From NCBI GenBank assembly GCA_928724745.1, contig CAKMXJ010000019.1:1-64000 (forward strand): a DNA stretch of 64,000 nt, in the 5' to 3' direction. The translations under genes were made by a program, and so were the position numbers. The DNA comes from Anthracocystis setariae (taxonomy: Eukaryota; Basidiomycota; Ustilaginomycetes; Ustilaginales; Ustilaginaceae). The notes under the pieces were generated by a model, which was given only the letters and a program-made list of their open reading frames with translations, ran no database searches and had not been told where the DNA came from. Shown in pieces: positions 20,390 to 31,217 of the stretch; within the stretch, counting starts at the first letter, position 1; every line of letters starts with the position of its first letter.

Positions 20390-22468
20390 TTAGCCAACCC
20401 TGTGCAGAACAATCGCCGACCTACTAGGCAAGTACAGCTGAACAAAGTTGTTCCTTCCATTCCACTCCATATCGGTAGTGAAGTACTCGGTAGCATGATC
20501 GACTCTGCCATGCCCACCCAACTCTTTTGCATCGGTGTCGAGCAACACCTTGTACTTGCCAGGGACGTCCACGCCAATACGGTAGTCGGTGTACGAATTG
20601 GTTGCATGCCAGTTGAACACGAACAGCAAACCGGCACGTTCGAACGCGACAACGCGATCGCTTTCGTGCTTCAAACTGATATATGCCTGTGGCGCCGCCA
20701 ACCACTTGGCCTTGTCCTCGGCATTGTTCATCGCCGCATCAAACGCGTACAGATACTTGTAGCGCAGCAGATGGTCGTCAACCAGGTTGAATTGACGACG
20801 AGCGTAGTGGAATGAGTTGCCGTTACCTTCGCGTGGGAAGTCGAGCCACTCGGGATGACCAAACTCGTTGCCGATGAAGTTGAGGTATCCCTCACCACCA
20901 AGCGCATGTGTGATGAGACGGATCATCTTGTGGAACGCCAAGCCGCGATCGATGACCGAGGTACGCTCGGTAAGATCCGACATGTTGGTGTACATCTCCT
21001 TGTCCATGAGCCAGAAGGCGACCGTCTTGTCACCCACGAGCGCTTGATCGTGCGATTCAGCATAGGCAATGCTCTTTTCGAGATGACGACGGTTGGTAAG
21101 CGTAAAGCAGATGTTACCAAAGTCCCAATCTTCGTCCGACTTTTCCTTGAGCAGCTTGATCCACATGTCCGGTACAGCCATCGACAGGCGGTAGTCAAAT
21201 CCTACACCGCCCTCAGAGACGGGACGGCAGAGCGCGGGCATTCCAGACACGTCTTCGGCAATGGTGATGGCGTTAGGGTTGTAAGCATGGATCATGTGAT
21301 TGGCCAGCATGAGGTAGACGACAGCTTCGGTGTCGACAGAAGGTCCAAAGTACTCGTGATAACCGCCCGAGAATCCAGTTCCAATACCGTGGTGCGTGTA
21401 CAGCATCGAGGTGACACCATCGAAGCGGAAGCCGTCAAACCCGTACTCTTCCATCCAGAAGAGACAGTTGGAGAGCAGGAAGCGCAGCACTTCGTAGTGG
21501 CCATAGTTGAATAGACGAGAGTCCCAGAGTTCGTGGCGACCTTTGCCACCTTCGTGGAAATAGAGATGGTCGGTGCCATCGAACATGTTCAGGCCATCGA
21601 GCACGTTCTTGCATGCGTGCGAGTGAACAATGTCGAGCAAGACAGTGATGCCGAGGGAATGGGCAACATCGATAAGCTCCTTAAGGTCTTCAGGGTTGCC
21701 GTAACGCGAAGAGGCAGCGAAGAAGTTGGTGACTTGGTAACCGAACGACGCATAGTAGGCGTGTTCCTGAATGGCCATGAGTTGGATGGTGTTGTACCCA
21801 AGATCTTTGATGCGAGGAAGGACGTTCTTGGTGAATTCCTTGAACTGACCAACGCGCGCTTCCGGTGTAGCAATTCCGACGTGTGCTTCGTACACTTTGA
21901 TGTTGTCGGGCTTAGGAGGTTTGGGGAAGCGCATAGTATAGCGCTCGTCCTTGGGTGGATTCCAGAAGCGGGCATCGTAGACGGGCGAAACATCCAGATC
22001 CTGGGTGACGCGAAGGATCCATGCCGGCAGACGCTCGATTCGCTCACCGTCGGGCAAAACCATCGAGATCTTGATCTTGGAGTCGTGAGGAATGGCGCAC
22101 TGTTTGTTGGCAAGAGGTGGAATGCTAATGTGCCACTTGCCAAACTCGTCCTTCTTCATCTTGTGCGTGGAGCGATCCCAGCCATTGAAGTCGCCAATGA
22201 GCGAAGCTTCAACTGCATTCGGCGCCCACTCGGTATAAGTGACCTCCTGCGTGTTTGGGTTGACTTGGAATCCCATCTTGCGGTACGAGCGAGAGAAAGC
22301 TTCCAGACTGCCTTCGGATGCCGAGATCTTCTTTACCCAATCAGTGTAGGCCGCGTATCGCTCACGAAGAGCAGGTGCGAATGGCTCAAGCCAAGGGTCA
22401 CCTCCGATGACGCCGGTGCCATCGGTGGCTTTCGAATAGTCGATTGGCGCAGTGGTTTCGGCAGCCAT
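20390..22468 (-). CDS. GLC3: 1,4-alpha-glucan branching enzyme (692 aa)
   Basis: Cytosolic glycogen branching enzyme, GH13 family: it transfers a cleaved alpha-1,4 chain to a 6-OH to create alpha-1,6 branches. The chosen ATG lies at 22468-22466 (ATCACCATGG context), giving the usual family length; longer in-frame sequence upstream has no ATG. The N-terminal CBM48-type module includes [20 protein letters not shown] (about 78-98). The GH13 barrel shows DIVHSH (near 279), the nucleophile Asp in [13 protein letters not shown] (about D350), the acid/base Glu in [11 protein letters not shown] (about E405) and the stabilising Asp in AESHDQAL (about D474). A C-terminal beta domain closes the protein. 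No intron. The minus-strand gene converges on the small secreted protein gene. Function is well supported by complete motifs. Confidence 0.97.
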   Translation of the reverse strand: MAAETTAPIDYSKATDGTGVIGGDPWLEPFAPALRERYAAYTDWVKKISASEGSLEAFSRSYRKMGFQVNPNTQEVTYTEWAPNAVEASLIGDFNGWDRSTHKMKKDEFGKWHISIPPLANKQCAIPHDSKIKISMVLPDGERIERLPAWILRVTQDLDVSPVYDARFWNPPKDERYTMRFPKPPKPDNIKVYEAHVGIATPEARVGQFKEFTKNVLPRIKDLGYNTIQLMAIQEHAYYASFGYQVTNFFAASSRYGNPEDLKELIDVAHSLGITVLLDIVHSHACKNVLDGLNMFDGTDHLYFHEGGKGRHELWDSRLFNYGHYEVLRFLLSNCLFWMEEYGFDGFRFDGVTSMLYTHHGIGTGFSGGYHEYFGPSVDTEAVVYLMLANHMIHAYNPNAITIAEDVSGMPALCRPVSEGGVGFDYRLSMAVPDMWIKLLKEKSDEDWDFGNICFTLTNRRHLEKSIAYAESHDQALVGDKTVAFWLMDKEMYTNMSDLTERTSVIDRGLAFHKMIRLITHALGGEGYLNFIGNEFGHPEWLDFPREGNGNSFHYARRQFNLVDDHLLRYKYLYAFDAAMNNAEDKAKWLAAPQAYISLKHESDRVVAFERAGLLFVFNWHATNSYTDYRIGVDVPGKYKVLLDTDAKELGGHGRVDHATEYFTTDMEWNGRNNFVQLYLPSRSAIVLHRVG

Positions 22469-23456
22469 GGTGATAATCGCAGCAAATATGGAACTTGGCT
22501 GGCCGATGTGCGCGGAGGGAATGGAGTCTTCCGGATGATGGTCGAAAGACAGCGGATTCACTGTGACAGGATTGACAAGATATATGAGGATCGAGTCTGA
22601 ACTGCTGGTCACGCACAGACACACGAAGCAGCTGTCGGTGGAACCGATCCTTTGCCACCCTGCAGATGCAGGTTGGAATTCCTGGTGGAGGAAGTAACAA
22701 ACAGCAATACAGTAGCAGCAGCAGCAAACTCCGTGTGCAGCTTTTTTGAGAATTTTCCCAAATGTTGCGGCGGTGGCTCGTGCTTAGCTTTCTGGTTATC
22801 GACAAACGAACAGCCAAGCGAGGGTTTAATTGGAACAAAAGGCCGAACTTTTGGGCCCCCGCATCTATAACGGAGCCACTTTGTGGTGTTGACCACATGA
22901 CAGAGGCAGCTGGTGTAGCTCGATATTGCTCGTTCTGCCCACGCTACTAATTCGAATTTCCACATCCATCTCTGTCATATCTGCAGTTCAAAATCGAACC
23001 CTGCTTGCAACTTTGCCATACACTAGTCCTCCACTGACAGGCGGAAGAGCGAGACTGTGACGGCGAAACTTTTGGTGGCTGATCCCTACATCGGATAGCG
23101 ATTACAAACTCGGAACCTGCTCTTGGAGTTCAGCTCAAATTCGCCGCAGTTCGCTCACGCATTCCGCTCGCAAGTGGCGTACTGCATGACACCGACCGAA
23201 GCGAAAAGCGACCGACCATAACCGTCCACTCACATCCTCTAATCGATCTAATCCAAGCAAATTGGGCCTCCGCCGTTGTCTTCTTTGACTTTCCCGCTTT
23301 GAGAAGACAACTCTCTCGACAAGTACGCATTCCACTGAGTGTACCACGATGACAATCCTGCTGCTGCTTTGTAGCTGCTCAATGCTAACCCGATAATTCA
23401 CATCGAGAGGAAGTGTCTGTCTCATATATACAATAGGGTTGCTCCCTCCCGTTAAT
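22469..23456. other. Upstream region of the branching-enzyme gene; no second gene seen
   Basis: Holds the GLC3 promoter on the minus strand. One TACAGTA word occurs near 22709. A short AT-rich patch (CTCATATATACAATAG, about 23422-23437) lies ~20 bp upstream of the second tRNA gene, where smut or yeast tRNA genes often have TATA-like sequence. Short frames here lack coding character. Confidence 0.5.
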
Positions 23457-23528
23457 GCCTCCTTAGCTCAGCGGTAGAGCACTTCACTAGTAATGAAGAG
23501 GTCAGTCGTTCGAGTCGGCTAGGAGGCA
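23457..23528 (+). tRNA. tRNA-Thr (anticodon AGU), second identical copy
   Basis: Base-for-base the same 72-nt cloverleaf as at 19037, again intronless with anticodon AGT. It is followed by a T7 run starting about 23532, a good RNA polymerase III terminator. Upstream sequence differs from the first copy, so this is not a recent large duplication. Confidence 0.95.
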
Positions 23529-23954
23529 TACTTTTTTTCCTTCCTCGATATACTTGCCATGCCTGAAGCATGACGCCCCCACCCATCAGATCGTCGAGAA
23601 TATCACGGTCGATGCCAACAAGAGCAACTGATCTTGGGCCTCGTCGGTTCCATCACGAATATTGACTTCCTTGAGTAGGCTCCATGCCTGCAACTTCAAA
23701 GCTCAAAGACTGAATCGCGAGGGTGAACAGTCCCCGCCATCTCGCTGTTTGCACCCCTCACCAATTGGACAGCACAAAGGTTCATCCGAAAGATTCTTTC
23801 CATTGACGATAATTGCGGCCTCCGCCACATTCCTAGAGCGTATTTACTTTCTTGGTTCCGTGCGTGAAGGAAATGATACCTGCTGGAGTTCCATCAAGAA
23901 GCAGCGCCCTGCCAGTCGAGAAGTGTACAGGGATTCGGCACTGTTGGGCAGCAC
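23529..23954. other. Intergenic region between tRNA and xylanase genes
   Basis: No gene or clear repeat seen; includes the 3' flank of the minus-strand xylanase gene. Confidence 0.5.
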
Positions 23955-24617
23955 TTAGCCGCTGACCTCAGCGTTGACAGAGCCTTGGCCTGAGAAGGCC
24001 TCGGTGGCAAAGACCTGGTAGTTGAAGTCGGGATCGGTAGCGCGATTGGCGAAGCCGTACTTCTTCCAAGCATCAAAGTGGTTGGCAAGGGTAACCGAGC
24101 CGGAGGTGCGCTTGCTCTGGCGGACGGAGAAGTACTGACCAAAAGTCTTGGTGCCCTGTATCGAGGGCTGGTCGACCTGCGTGTGCTTGCAGATGTTGTA
24201 GTGGGAGCCATCCGAGTAGACGGTGCCGACGGTTTGGCTGCCACTGACGGAGCAGGGGTCATAGCTGTAGTTTTCAACAACGTAGTACTCGGTCAGGGGG
24301 CTGTTGAGCCAGCCGTAGAAGGCATAGTACGAGCCTTGATTGGATTGGTAGTCTCCTTTGAAGTTGATGACGCGGTCAGAGGTACCTGTGGCCCAGCCGA
24401 GACCGACGACGAAATCGCCTGGATTGTTCCAGCTAGCGGAGTAAGTGCCAGCACCTTCGTTGTACTTGAAGTTGGCAAAGTCTCCATTGTAGTTCTGGAC
24501 ATAGTTGATCGATTGTCGCTTCTCAAGACCAGAGTTCTGAGCCTCGCCGGCACCGATGGGACTAGCGACGGCAGCACCGGCAGCAGCAGCAAATACAAGA
24601 ATGGTGGATGACTTCAT
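23955..24617 (-). CDS. xyn11A: Secreted GH11 endo-1,4-beta-xylanase (220 aa)
   Basis: Secreted enzyme that cuts the beta-1,4 backbone of xylan in plant cell walls. Residues 1-19 are a signal peptide (MKSSTILVFAAAAGAAVAS), followed by a short propeptide ending in KR at about 33-34, a Kex2 site. The mature ~186 residues are the GH11 jelly roll. The nucleophile is Glu110 in PLTEYYVVENYSYDP, and the acid/base is Glu206 in VFATEAFSGQGS. The hallmark INYVQNYNGD and NNPGDFVVGLGW segments and DPDFNYQVF are present. Length is normal. The acid/base motif reads TEAF where Gly usually follows the Glu (TEGY/TEGF). A TATA box next to a CCAAT word lies ~110 bp upstream. The name follows the single GH11 gene of smuts; identity of family is certain, orthology likely. 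Confidence 0.95.
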   Translation of the reverse strand: MKSSTILVFAAAAGAAVASPIGAGEAQNSGLEKRQSINYVQNYNGDFANFKYNEGAGTYSASWNNPGDFVVGLGWATGTSDRVINFKGDYQSNQGSYYAFYGWLNSPLTEYYVVENYSYDPCSVSGSQTVGTVYSDGSHYNICKHTQVDQPSIQGTKTFGQYFSVRQSKRTSGSVTLANHFDAWKKYGFANRATDPDFNYQVFATEAFSGQGSVNAEVSG

Positions 24618-24726
24618 GTTGAAGGTTCAGGATCGGATCCAATCTCGAAGGTCTGCTCACAAGAGAGTAAGCAAGTTGTTGCTCCTGACAAGTCTACAGC
24701 GTCGACGCTCCATCGTCGACCCTCCA

Positions 24727-24740
24727 TACTTATAGATTGG
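24727..24740 (-). promoter_or_regulatory. TATA box and CCAAT word of the xylanase gene
   Basis: On the minus strand the sequence reads CCAATCTATAAGTA, about 110 bp upstream of the xylanase ATG at 24617. This is a plausible core promoter for a strongly inducible gene. Confidence 0.5.
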
Positions 24741-26007
24741 CGATTTGTGCGATAGAGCCGCAAGTGGAAACACCATCCCCGACGGGAATCTTACGGACGC
24801 AGCGGTGGTGCTCGCCAGGAAGCCTGGGGCGAGGGATTGACCGGTGACGTGTCGAATAGGCTGGCTCGCTTAGCCACGCGATGGTTGCCCCTTTCGGCTC
24901 TCTCGACGTTGATCATGATTGTCCCAGTGAGCAAAGGTGTAGTGTTCGCAACGTCAATGGCGATTGGGATGCGCGTGCTTGAGTCCTTGGTCTCAAAGCG
25001 TCGTCGCTCACATTGGCCGCCGTGCCGCCAAGCTATCAGGCTCGTGCCATCAAGAATGCTGCTCGACTCTGTATACTTGCAGCAAGCTCGGCGCCAACGG
25101 ACTCTAGGGGGAAGGAGTGGATCACGACCTTGACGAAGAGAGGCGACCGTTGCTGGGAAAGTAAGCTGGCGACATGTGTTAAGCGAGGAATTGGCATGGC
25201 AGTCGGTTGGAAGGGTGCAAGAGGCTCACCATCAACATCGCCGGTCTGGACTTGGGATTTAATGGCGCCAACGCCGGTGTTTCTTTGATCAGAAGGGAGT
25301 GCGGTGGGCGTTTCCGGGTCTATGAAACAGAAGAATGAAGGGTGATGTGCAGGGAAAGGGCAGGCTTGAGCGAAGCCTCCAGATCGAGATGAGGCAGGGT
25401 GTACCGCAGGTGTATGGCAATGATGTTCGGCGGCTAGCCTCTCTCATGTGCCGAGCAATGACAAGCAACAAGGCAAGTTTGTAAAGGCCGGAAGAGGCTG
25501 AACCGCATTATGCGAACTCCACACATTCTGGAATGATGCAAAGCACCATGGTCCTGTAGTAACCCAAACTGCATGCATTGCGCTTTTGCCGTTGCCGTTG
25601 CCGTTGCCGTTGCTGTTGCTGTTGCAATGTCGTTCTCGGCGCGACTGGAAAACTCCCGCTGGCTGCTTCTCGAGTCGACGAGGATGCTTGGATGGATTGC
25701 CGAGAGAGAATGTCCGTACTGTAATGCACATACGGTAACCAACAGGAGGCGAGCTGGCTAGGATTCAACCGGCAACCTTTCAAATTTGGTCAGGCGCGAA
25801 CGATGGCGATTGATTCTCACCTCCTACTCCACATCCTGATCCTGTTGGTGATTGTCGCTGCTATACTGTACCGTACGTTACTGTACTCTACTGTTCATAC
25901 ACGACAATCTGCAGGTGTGCGCGATCCAAGGTTCGGCTTCAGACACCACGCCATCGTCATGGACCGCTAGCACCGAGCCCGCCAGCAACAGGCAGCCAGT
26001 CAGCATC
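24741..26007. other. Intergenic region with a GCCGTT microsatellite; TatD-like promoter
   Basis: Contains a (GCCGTT)n/(GCTGTT)n microsatellite at about 25585-25626 and TACTGTA words near 25727, 25864 and 25879. A start for the next gene is possible only from 26008: the in-frame sequence back to 25852 is open but has no ATG. No separate gene was recognised. Confidence 0.5.
25585..25626. repeat. Hexanucleotide microsatellite (GCCGTT/GCTGTT)n
   Basis: Seven or so units of GCCGTT grading into GCTGTT. On the plus strand it would encode Ala-Val repeats, but there is no convincing gene around it. Confidence 0.8.
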
Positions 26008-27105
26008 ATGTGTGCCGAAAACGTGGACAATCACTCGAGGGAACCAGATGCTTCGCGCCAGCCTTCTGCAAAGCTCGCTGCGCTATTTGTCGACTCCCAT
26101 TGTCATCCCACCGATGACCCTTCGGCCTACACATCTTCTACCATCGATGAGCTATCCAGCCGCATCAAGGAAGCCCCAGTAGGGCGCCTTGTGTGCATGT
26201 CGACCAACTCTCGTGATCAGAGCATGGTTGCCGATCTGGCCGTCCGGCATCCGGACAAGATCACGCCATGCTTTGGTTGGCATCCTTGGTTTGCTCATCA
26301 AATTTCGCTGTCACACCCGGCGCCAAGCAAGGAGAAGCACTATCACCAACTCTTTAACATTGACGCCAGCCCTCTTTCGGCCAAAGAGGAACTCGACTCT
26401 ATCTGGGAGCAGTTGCCTGAGCCGATCTCGTTAGCAGACGTATGCCAAGGGATCAGCGACAACTTCGAGCGCTTTCCCCATGCACTTCTCGGAGAAGTCG
26501 GTATTGATCGAGCTTTCCGTATACCACGCACGGCTTGGAACTATGATCCTCAGAAGCCTCAAACGCCCATCACGGAACCTAGGCTGACCAAGCTCAAGAC
26601 CCCGCAAGGACATCAGTTGTCTGTTCTGCGCGCGCAGATCGAAATTGCTCTTAAGCACCAACGCAACATCTCCCTACACTCGGTGCAAGCTGCAGGATTG
26701 ACGGTGGATCTGATCTCATCGTTGAGACATACCGATCCGACATCTTTCGGCGCAGTGCGTTTGTCGCTACATTCTTGCACACTTGACAACAACGTGGTCA
26801 CGTCCTTGATGAGCAAGTACCCCAACGTATATGTCGGCTTTTCGTCCACGATCAACCGCAAGCAGATCGCGGCTAAGCAGTGTCTTGCCACCGTTCACCG
26901 CAGCAGGGCGCTGGTGGAAAGCGATTATCACACTGTCAAAGGAATCCCGGCTTACTTGCTACAGGCAGCCGAATACTTCGCTCAGCTGCACCAACTCGAT
27001 GTAGAAGCGGCAGCACTGCAATTGCGATCAAACTGGGAGGCCTTCTACATGTCCAAGGCTTTTCAGGATGAAAGCTCTGACGAATCCGACCATGATGGAC
27101 GTTGA
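26008..27105 (+). CDS. TatD-family metal-dependent hydrolase, Scn1-like (365 aa)
   Basis: A TIM-barrel metallohydrolase of the TatD DNase superfamily. Among fungi the closest pattern I recognise is the Scn1 (Cut9-interacting) branch, whose biochemical role is poorly known. Visible signatures: FVDSHCHPTDD with His31 and His33 as metal ligands; CFGWHPWFAHQI; LLGEVGIDRAFR near 157-168 with the bridging Glu; HQRNISLHSVQAAG near 217-230; LSLHSC near 252-257; and ESDYHT near 303-308 in place of the usual ETDAP. The start is the first ATG in frame; an upstream exon cannot be excluded because the frame stays open for ~150 bp before it. The C-terminus is acidic. The next gene, on the minus strand, converges with a gap of ~245 bp. 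Family sure; substrate unknown. Confidence 0.85.
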   Translation: MCAENVDNHSREPDASRQPSAKLAALFVDSHCHPTDDPSAYTSSTIDELSSRIKEAPVGRLVCMSTNSRDQSMVADLAVRHPDKITPCFGWHPWFAHQISLSHPAPSKEKHYHQLFNIDASPLSAKEELDSIWEQLPEPISLADVCQGISDNFERFPHALLGEVGIDRAFRIPRTAWNYDPQKPQTPITEPRLTKLKTPQGHQLSVLRAQIEIALKHQRNISLHSVQAAGLTVDLISSLRHTDPTSFGAVRLSLHSCTLDNNVVTSLMSKYPNVYVGFSSTINRKQIAAKQCLATVHRSRALVESDYHTVKGIPAYLLQAAEYFAQLHQLDVEAAALQLRSNWEAFYMSKAFQDESSDESDHDGR

Positions 27106-27351
27106 ACCCTGCAATTGTTTCCTCCCGTCGCTGGGTCAGACGAGTTGCAGGATCGTGGTTCCCGCATTCGCAGACATCTGCACAGCGCAGGGCCCAAGCT
27201 GAAGACATGCATGTAACTTCTAAAGCGTCTAAAAGTACAAATAGGCTGGGGCTAACGTCGTCGAGAGCAGGCCGCTGAAAGGATGACTGTATGACTTTGA
27301 GATCGCGACAAGAATATGCAATGGATTGTGAAAACCCGTTCTTGAAAGGGC

Positions 27352-29130
27352 CTACACGAGATGTTTTTTGATCGCAGGAAGGGCCGCTGCAGAAGGCAAG
27401 GGGAGGGTGTTACCCAGCTCATCAACCGGTGGAAAGCGAGCCATGCGCTCGAGATCGTCGAGATCCATATGAGAACGGATGTACATGTTCTGTGTGTCGT
27501 TAGGCACCTGATAATCCCAAGATGTCCAAGTGCCCGTTTTGAGGCTGGAATAGACGAAGCGTCGACGGCGTTGCACCAAGAGGACGTCTTCGGTGATCTT
27601 GGCCATATCCCACCTTTGGAGGGCTTCGTATTCGAATTCTTCGAGCACCTTGCGCGTCTCTGGGTCGAGATTTTCGCGCTCGCTTGCCAGGTTGACGAGC
27701 TCCTTGGGATCGCGAGTCAAATTGAAGAGCTGCGGTGGATCGGCGGGACAGGTGACGTACTTCCAAGGACCTCGTCGGATCATGCAGAGAGGTGCAACGG
27801 TACCTTCACCCATGTACTCTGCGATGACAGTATCGTGTCCTGTCTGGCCCAAGAGATGTGGAAGCATGCTGATTCCGTCCAGAGGCAGCTGCTTCTGGAG
27901 CGGGATGCCGACAATGTCGCAAAAAGTGGGAAGCAGATCCATGGTCGAGACGTTGGCCTTGACGCGGCGGGGTGCAAACATCTTTGGATAGTTGAAGAGG
28001 AGTGGGACGCGGACCGAGCTCTCAAAGTAGCTCATTTTGTACCACAACGAACGTTCGCCAAGCATGTCTCCGTGGTCTCCGCTGAAAACGATGATGGTGT
28101 CATCACGAAGTCCGCACTTGTCCAGGGTTGAGAGCAGCTGGCCGATCTTGGCATCGACATAAGAGACAGATCCGTAGTAAGCTCTCTTGGCGCGCTTGAT
28201 CTGCTCCGGTGTGAACTCTCTGCCTTCGAGGTCACAAACATGACGCAAGCGTTTCGAGTGTGGATCTTGTTGGTCTGGATGGATCTCAACTTCTGGCATG
28301 TTGATGTCGACGCCTTCGTAGAGATCCCAGTATTCGTCCTCTATTGTGTATGGGTCGTGCGGATGCGTGAAGCTGACGGTAAGCGCAAACGGACGAGCCG
28401 AATCTATTCCACGCCGGCGAGCATGATCAAATAGGTATTGTTTGGACTTGTAAAGGACCTCTTCGTCGTAGTCCATCTGGTTTGATCGGACACATGGCCC
28501 GGCCTGGAGGATACTGGATGCGTTGTGGTACCATTCGAGACGTCGATCGGGCTCGTCCCAGTTGACGGCCCAGCCATAGTCGCCTGGATAGATGTCCGCT
28601 GTGAGACGCTTCTCGAAGCCGTGGAGCTGGTCGCCGATAAAGTGCATCTTTCCGGCAAGGACAGTCTCGTACCCTGCCGAGCGGAGGTAGTGGGCGTAGG
28701 TGGGAAGGTCCGAGCTGATGGACGCGGCATTGTCGTAGGAGCCGATCTTGGATGGGAGCTGACCAGTCACCAACGCCATGCGCGAAGGAGCACACAGTGG
28801 GGAGTTGCAATAGGCGGATTCGAGAACGACAGCATCTTGGGCCAGACGGTCGAGATTTGGTGTAAGGATCTGCGACTTTTCGTTGTATATGCGGAGCTGA
28901 GGCGCAGCAAGCTGGTCGGCCATAATGAAAAGTATGTTGGGCTTGCTCGACTCGGAAGTGCTGGGCTGCTGTGCGATATTTGCCCGGCTGTGTGATCCAC
29001 TTCTTAGGTGGCTGTGGGAGCTCGGATCATGGCCACGTGAGTGTCCATTGGTGTGAGCACTTGGGTGTGCTGCTGGAGCATGGCGGTGTCCGTTGGTTCC
29101 GCTGAATCCGTCGAACGACTGAACAGGCAT
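27352..29130 (-). CDS. Sulfatase of the choline-sulfatase type (592 aa)
   Basis: Predicted to hydrolyse choline-O-sulfate to choline and sulfate, supplying sulfur. Residues 1-62 are a His/Ser/Gly-rich tail. The sulfatase fold begins at NILFIMADQLAAPQL (about 65-79). The active-site cysteine converted to formylglycine is Cys113 in CNSPLCAPSR. GKMHF (near 155) and the metal-binding FSGDHGDMLGE (near 343-353) are intact. The C-terminal segment TWTSWDYQVPNDTQNMYIRSHMDLDDLERMARFPP is the hallmark of choline sulfatases and sets this apart from arylsulfatases. There is no signal peptide, consistent with a cytosolic enzyme. ATG at 29130-29128. A perfect 18-bp palindrome lies ~390 bp upstream. Likely induced by sulfur limitation, by analogy only. 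Confidence 0.9.
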   Translation of the reverse strand: MPVQSFDGFSGTNGHRHAPAAHPSAHTNGHSRGHDPSSHSHLRSGSHSRANIAQQPSTSESSKPNILFIMADQLAAPQLRIYNEKSQILTPNLDRLAQDAVVLESAYCNSPLCAPSRMALVTGQLPSKIGSYDNAASISSDLPTYAHYLRSAGYETVLAGKMHFIGDQLHGFEKRLTADIYPGDYGWAVNWDEPDRRLEWYHNASSILQAGPCVRSNQMDYDEEVLYKSKQYLFDHARRRGIDSARPFALTVSFTHPHDPYTIEDEYWDLYEGVDINMPEVEIHPDQQDPHSKRLRHVCDLEGREFTPEQIKRAKRAYYGSVSYVDAKIGQLLSTLDKCGLRDDTIIVFSGDHGDMLGERSLWYKMSYFESSVRVPLLFNYPKMFAPRRVKANVSTMDLLPTFCDIVGIPLQKQLPLDGISMLPHLLGQTGHDTVIAEYMGEGTVAPLCMIRRGPWKYVTCPADPPQLFNLTRDPKELVNLASERENLDPETRKVLEEFEYEALQRWDMAKITEDVLLVQRRRRFVYSSLKTGTWTSWDYQVPNDTQNMYIRSHMDLDDLERMARFPPVDELGNTLPLPSAAALPAIKKHLV

Positions 29131-29522
29131 AGCGTAAGATATCTGTGGGTAGAGGGTGTGCCAGACGAGCGAGTGGAAGGACTGTCACGACGAGAGGTGA
29201 AGATGATGATCGCAAAAAGAGGCACGATCTATCGCCGGCTTGTTAAATGGTCGGCGCCCGGCGTGGAAAGGTGGTGTTCTGAGAGGTGGACCAGGACTGG
29301 ACAACGGCTCGTGAAGTATCAAGCAACAGGGTGGGTGCGAGGAGCGCATGTTGTAACAAAACTGGTCACATCTGGCACAAGCTTGCGAGCACCGGTCAAG
29401 TGAGCATGATCAATTGGCGGCATGAGCTAATGCATATAACAGTGCGAGGAACGTGCAAAGTACCGTCGAGGTTGAGAAGCTTCGCTGAGACTGTTTGATT
29501 GTGATGCTTGCCGACACCGGTG

Positions 29523-29540
29523 TACAGTACCGGTACTGTA
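29523..29540. promoter_or_regulatory. Perfect 18-bp palindrome TACAGTACCGGTACTGTA
   Basis: Two inverted copies of the intergenic 7-mer TACAGTA meet head to head around CCGG; another TACTGTA follows at 29554. It lies ~390 bp upstream of the sulfatase start. It may be a dimer binding site for a regulator; no factor is known to me. Confidence 0.5.
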
Positions 29541-30478
29541 GTGTAGTCAACTGTACTGTATGCGCAAAGGCTGCGTGTGAAGAGGTAGTGAGCACGCAAT
29601 TTTGAGCGACAAACGTGCAATTTGGTTAGCGTAGAACAGCACAACATGTCTTTTTCAATCCATCGTTCGGCTTGGTGCGAACGGCGAGTTGGACTGCAAG
29701 CATGCCGTACAGTACCGCTTATGGCTAGTTTGAACTTGATCGGATGGCGAGCTTCCGTCTTACGAAACACACGCTGCTCTGTCCTGTGCTGTACATGGCT
29801 TCGCGGTCTGAACGTCGGTTGGCCGGAAGATGCAAGCGCGGTGAAACCTTGTATGACAGCTTGTGTCAAGGCACAAAGACGCAATTAAGCTCCCAAAAAA
29901 AAGCTTTCGATTGGCTACTGTAGCAGACCCTTCTTTTCTGCATGGCTGCATAGCTGCAGGTCGGTGAGTGCAAACCTGCATGAGTTGTTGCTTTTTGTTT
30001 GGGTGTTGAAAGCAGTAGTGAAGAACAAAACGCCTTCATCACGATTCAATCTGTCCTGATTGGGCAAGTAATCAAACATCAGCCCGATCGATGTACACTT
30101 CACAAGGCCTGCTCGCCTGTCAAAGGGGATGTCCATTGTCAGGCAACACCTCAAGCAACTTGAAACCATATGTACACGTTGCAAGCGCCAGCACATGCCA
30201 AGCCAGAGCGGTGGTTTTTCCAAGTGCACCTGCCATCTCAGCAACCAATCTGGCCAAGGGAAGAATCGAGCAAACAATGTCTCTAGTTTTTATGAAAGGG
30301 GATGGATGGTGGATGCAAGCCTAGCAAGGTAATCCGTTCCAAGTGTCGAGTACTTTCTGACTACAACAAATGCAGGGAAGGGCCCCATCTGCTGAGTAGA
30401 CAGACTCCAGGCCCATGCTTCGGAGCTGTCAAACCATGAAGAAGTACAGTGACTTTGACTTACATTAGCCCTTTCCGT

Positions 30479-30505
30479 GCTGTGCTGTGCTGTGCTGTGC
30501 TGTGC
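30479..30505. repeat. Pentanucleotide microsatellite (GTGCT)n
   Basis: About five tandem GTGCT units in a non-coding region. Confidence 0.8.
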
Positions 30506-31217
30506 AAAAGGTTGTCGATGGTGTGGAGGCTACGTTGGCAAAGCCGCGGAGCGGGAATTCTGCTCAAAAAAGAAGGCTCGGAAATTGTGGAACCCTACCG
30601 ATACACCGTACCGGTAGACCTCTTCTTTTCTATCTAATTTTGCTGCCTCTTTTTCAAGCTTCACTTTAGGTCTTCTAGCCTCAGAATCAAATAGGTACGG
30701 CAATATTCTGTATCGATGTAGAGGAGACGATACCGATGACTGAAGAAGAGGGTATGAGTGTGGTGGTGATTAGAGAAAACATCAGGTAATCTTCACCTCA
30801 CTGGTTACCAACACATACTGGCTGCTGGTTCATCATCATTTTCGATGGCATCACCACAACTCATAAGGAGTCTTTGTACCTAAGATGACGGAAACCACTC
30901 TTTTCCCATTGAACAAGCCCCGGCCTGGTGGCTCGGAATGAAAATCGGACTTGTCCCTGCATCATGTCAAGGCTGGGGAGACGCCTTTTGTATCCTGTCT
31001 AAGAAGAACCTCAAGTACACAAATACGATCCGGATTCCCAGGCCTAACACACGTTGAGGGTCGTAACGATCTGAACGGCAGCGATGAAGACACAGCAATG
31101 TTGAAATGAAACTACAAATGAACTAATGATACAATACGGTGACAAGAGATCCTAAAATGCAGAGACGACGAAAGACGGATGGAGCCCACTTGATTGAAGA
31201 CAAGAATGGAGACCCTT

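Larger units (their letters stand above)
29131..31217. other. Intergenic region, 2 kb, no gene seen
   Basis: Contains the promoter of the sulfatase gene, five TACTGTA/TACAGTA words between 29523 and 29926 including the palindrome at 29523-29540, and a GCTGT microsatellite at about 30479-30505. Short frames on both strands lack coding character. Confidence 0.5.

Noticed and set aside
21533..22600. Long plus-strand frame antisense to the branching-enzyme gene
   Set aside because: A shadow of GC-biased third positions in the real gene; no motif of its own.
25740..25830. Possible tRNA-like sequence (GGAGG/CCTCC ends, a B-box-like GGTTGAATCC on the minus strand)
   Set aside because: No D arm or anticodon arm can be formed and the T arm is misplaced.
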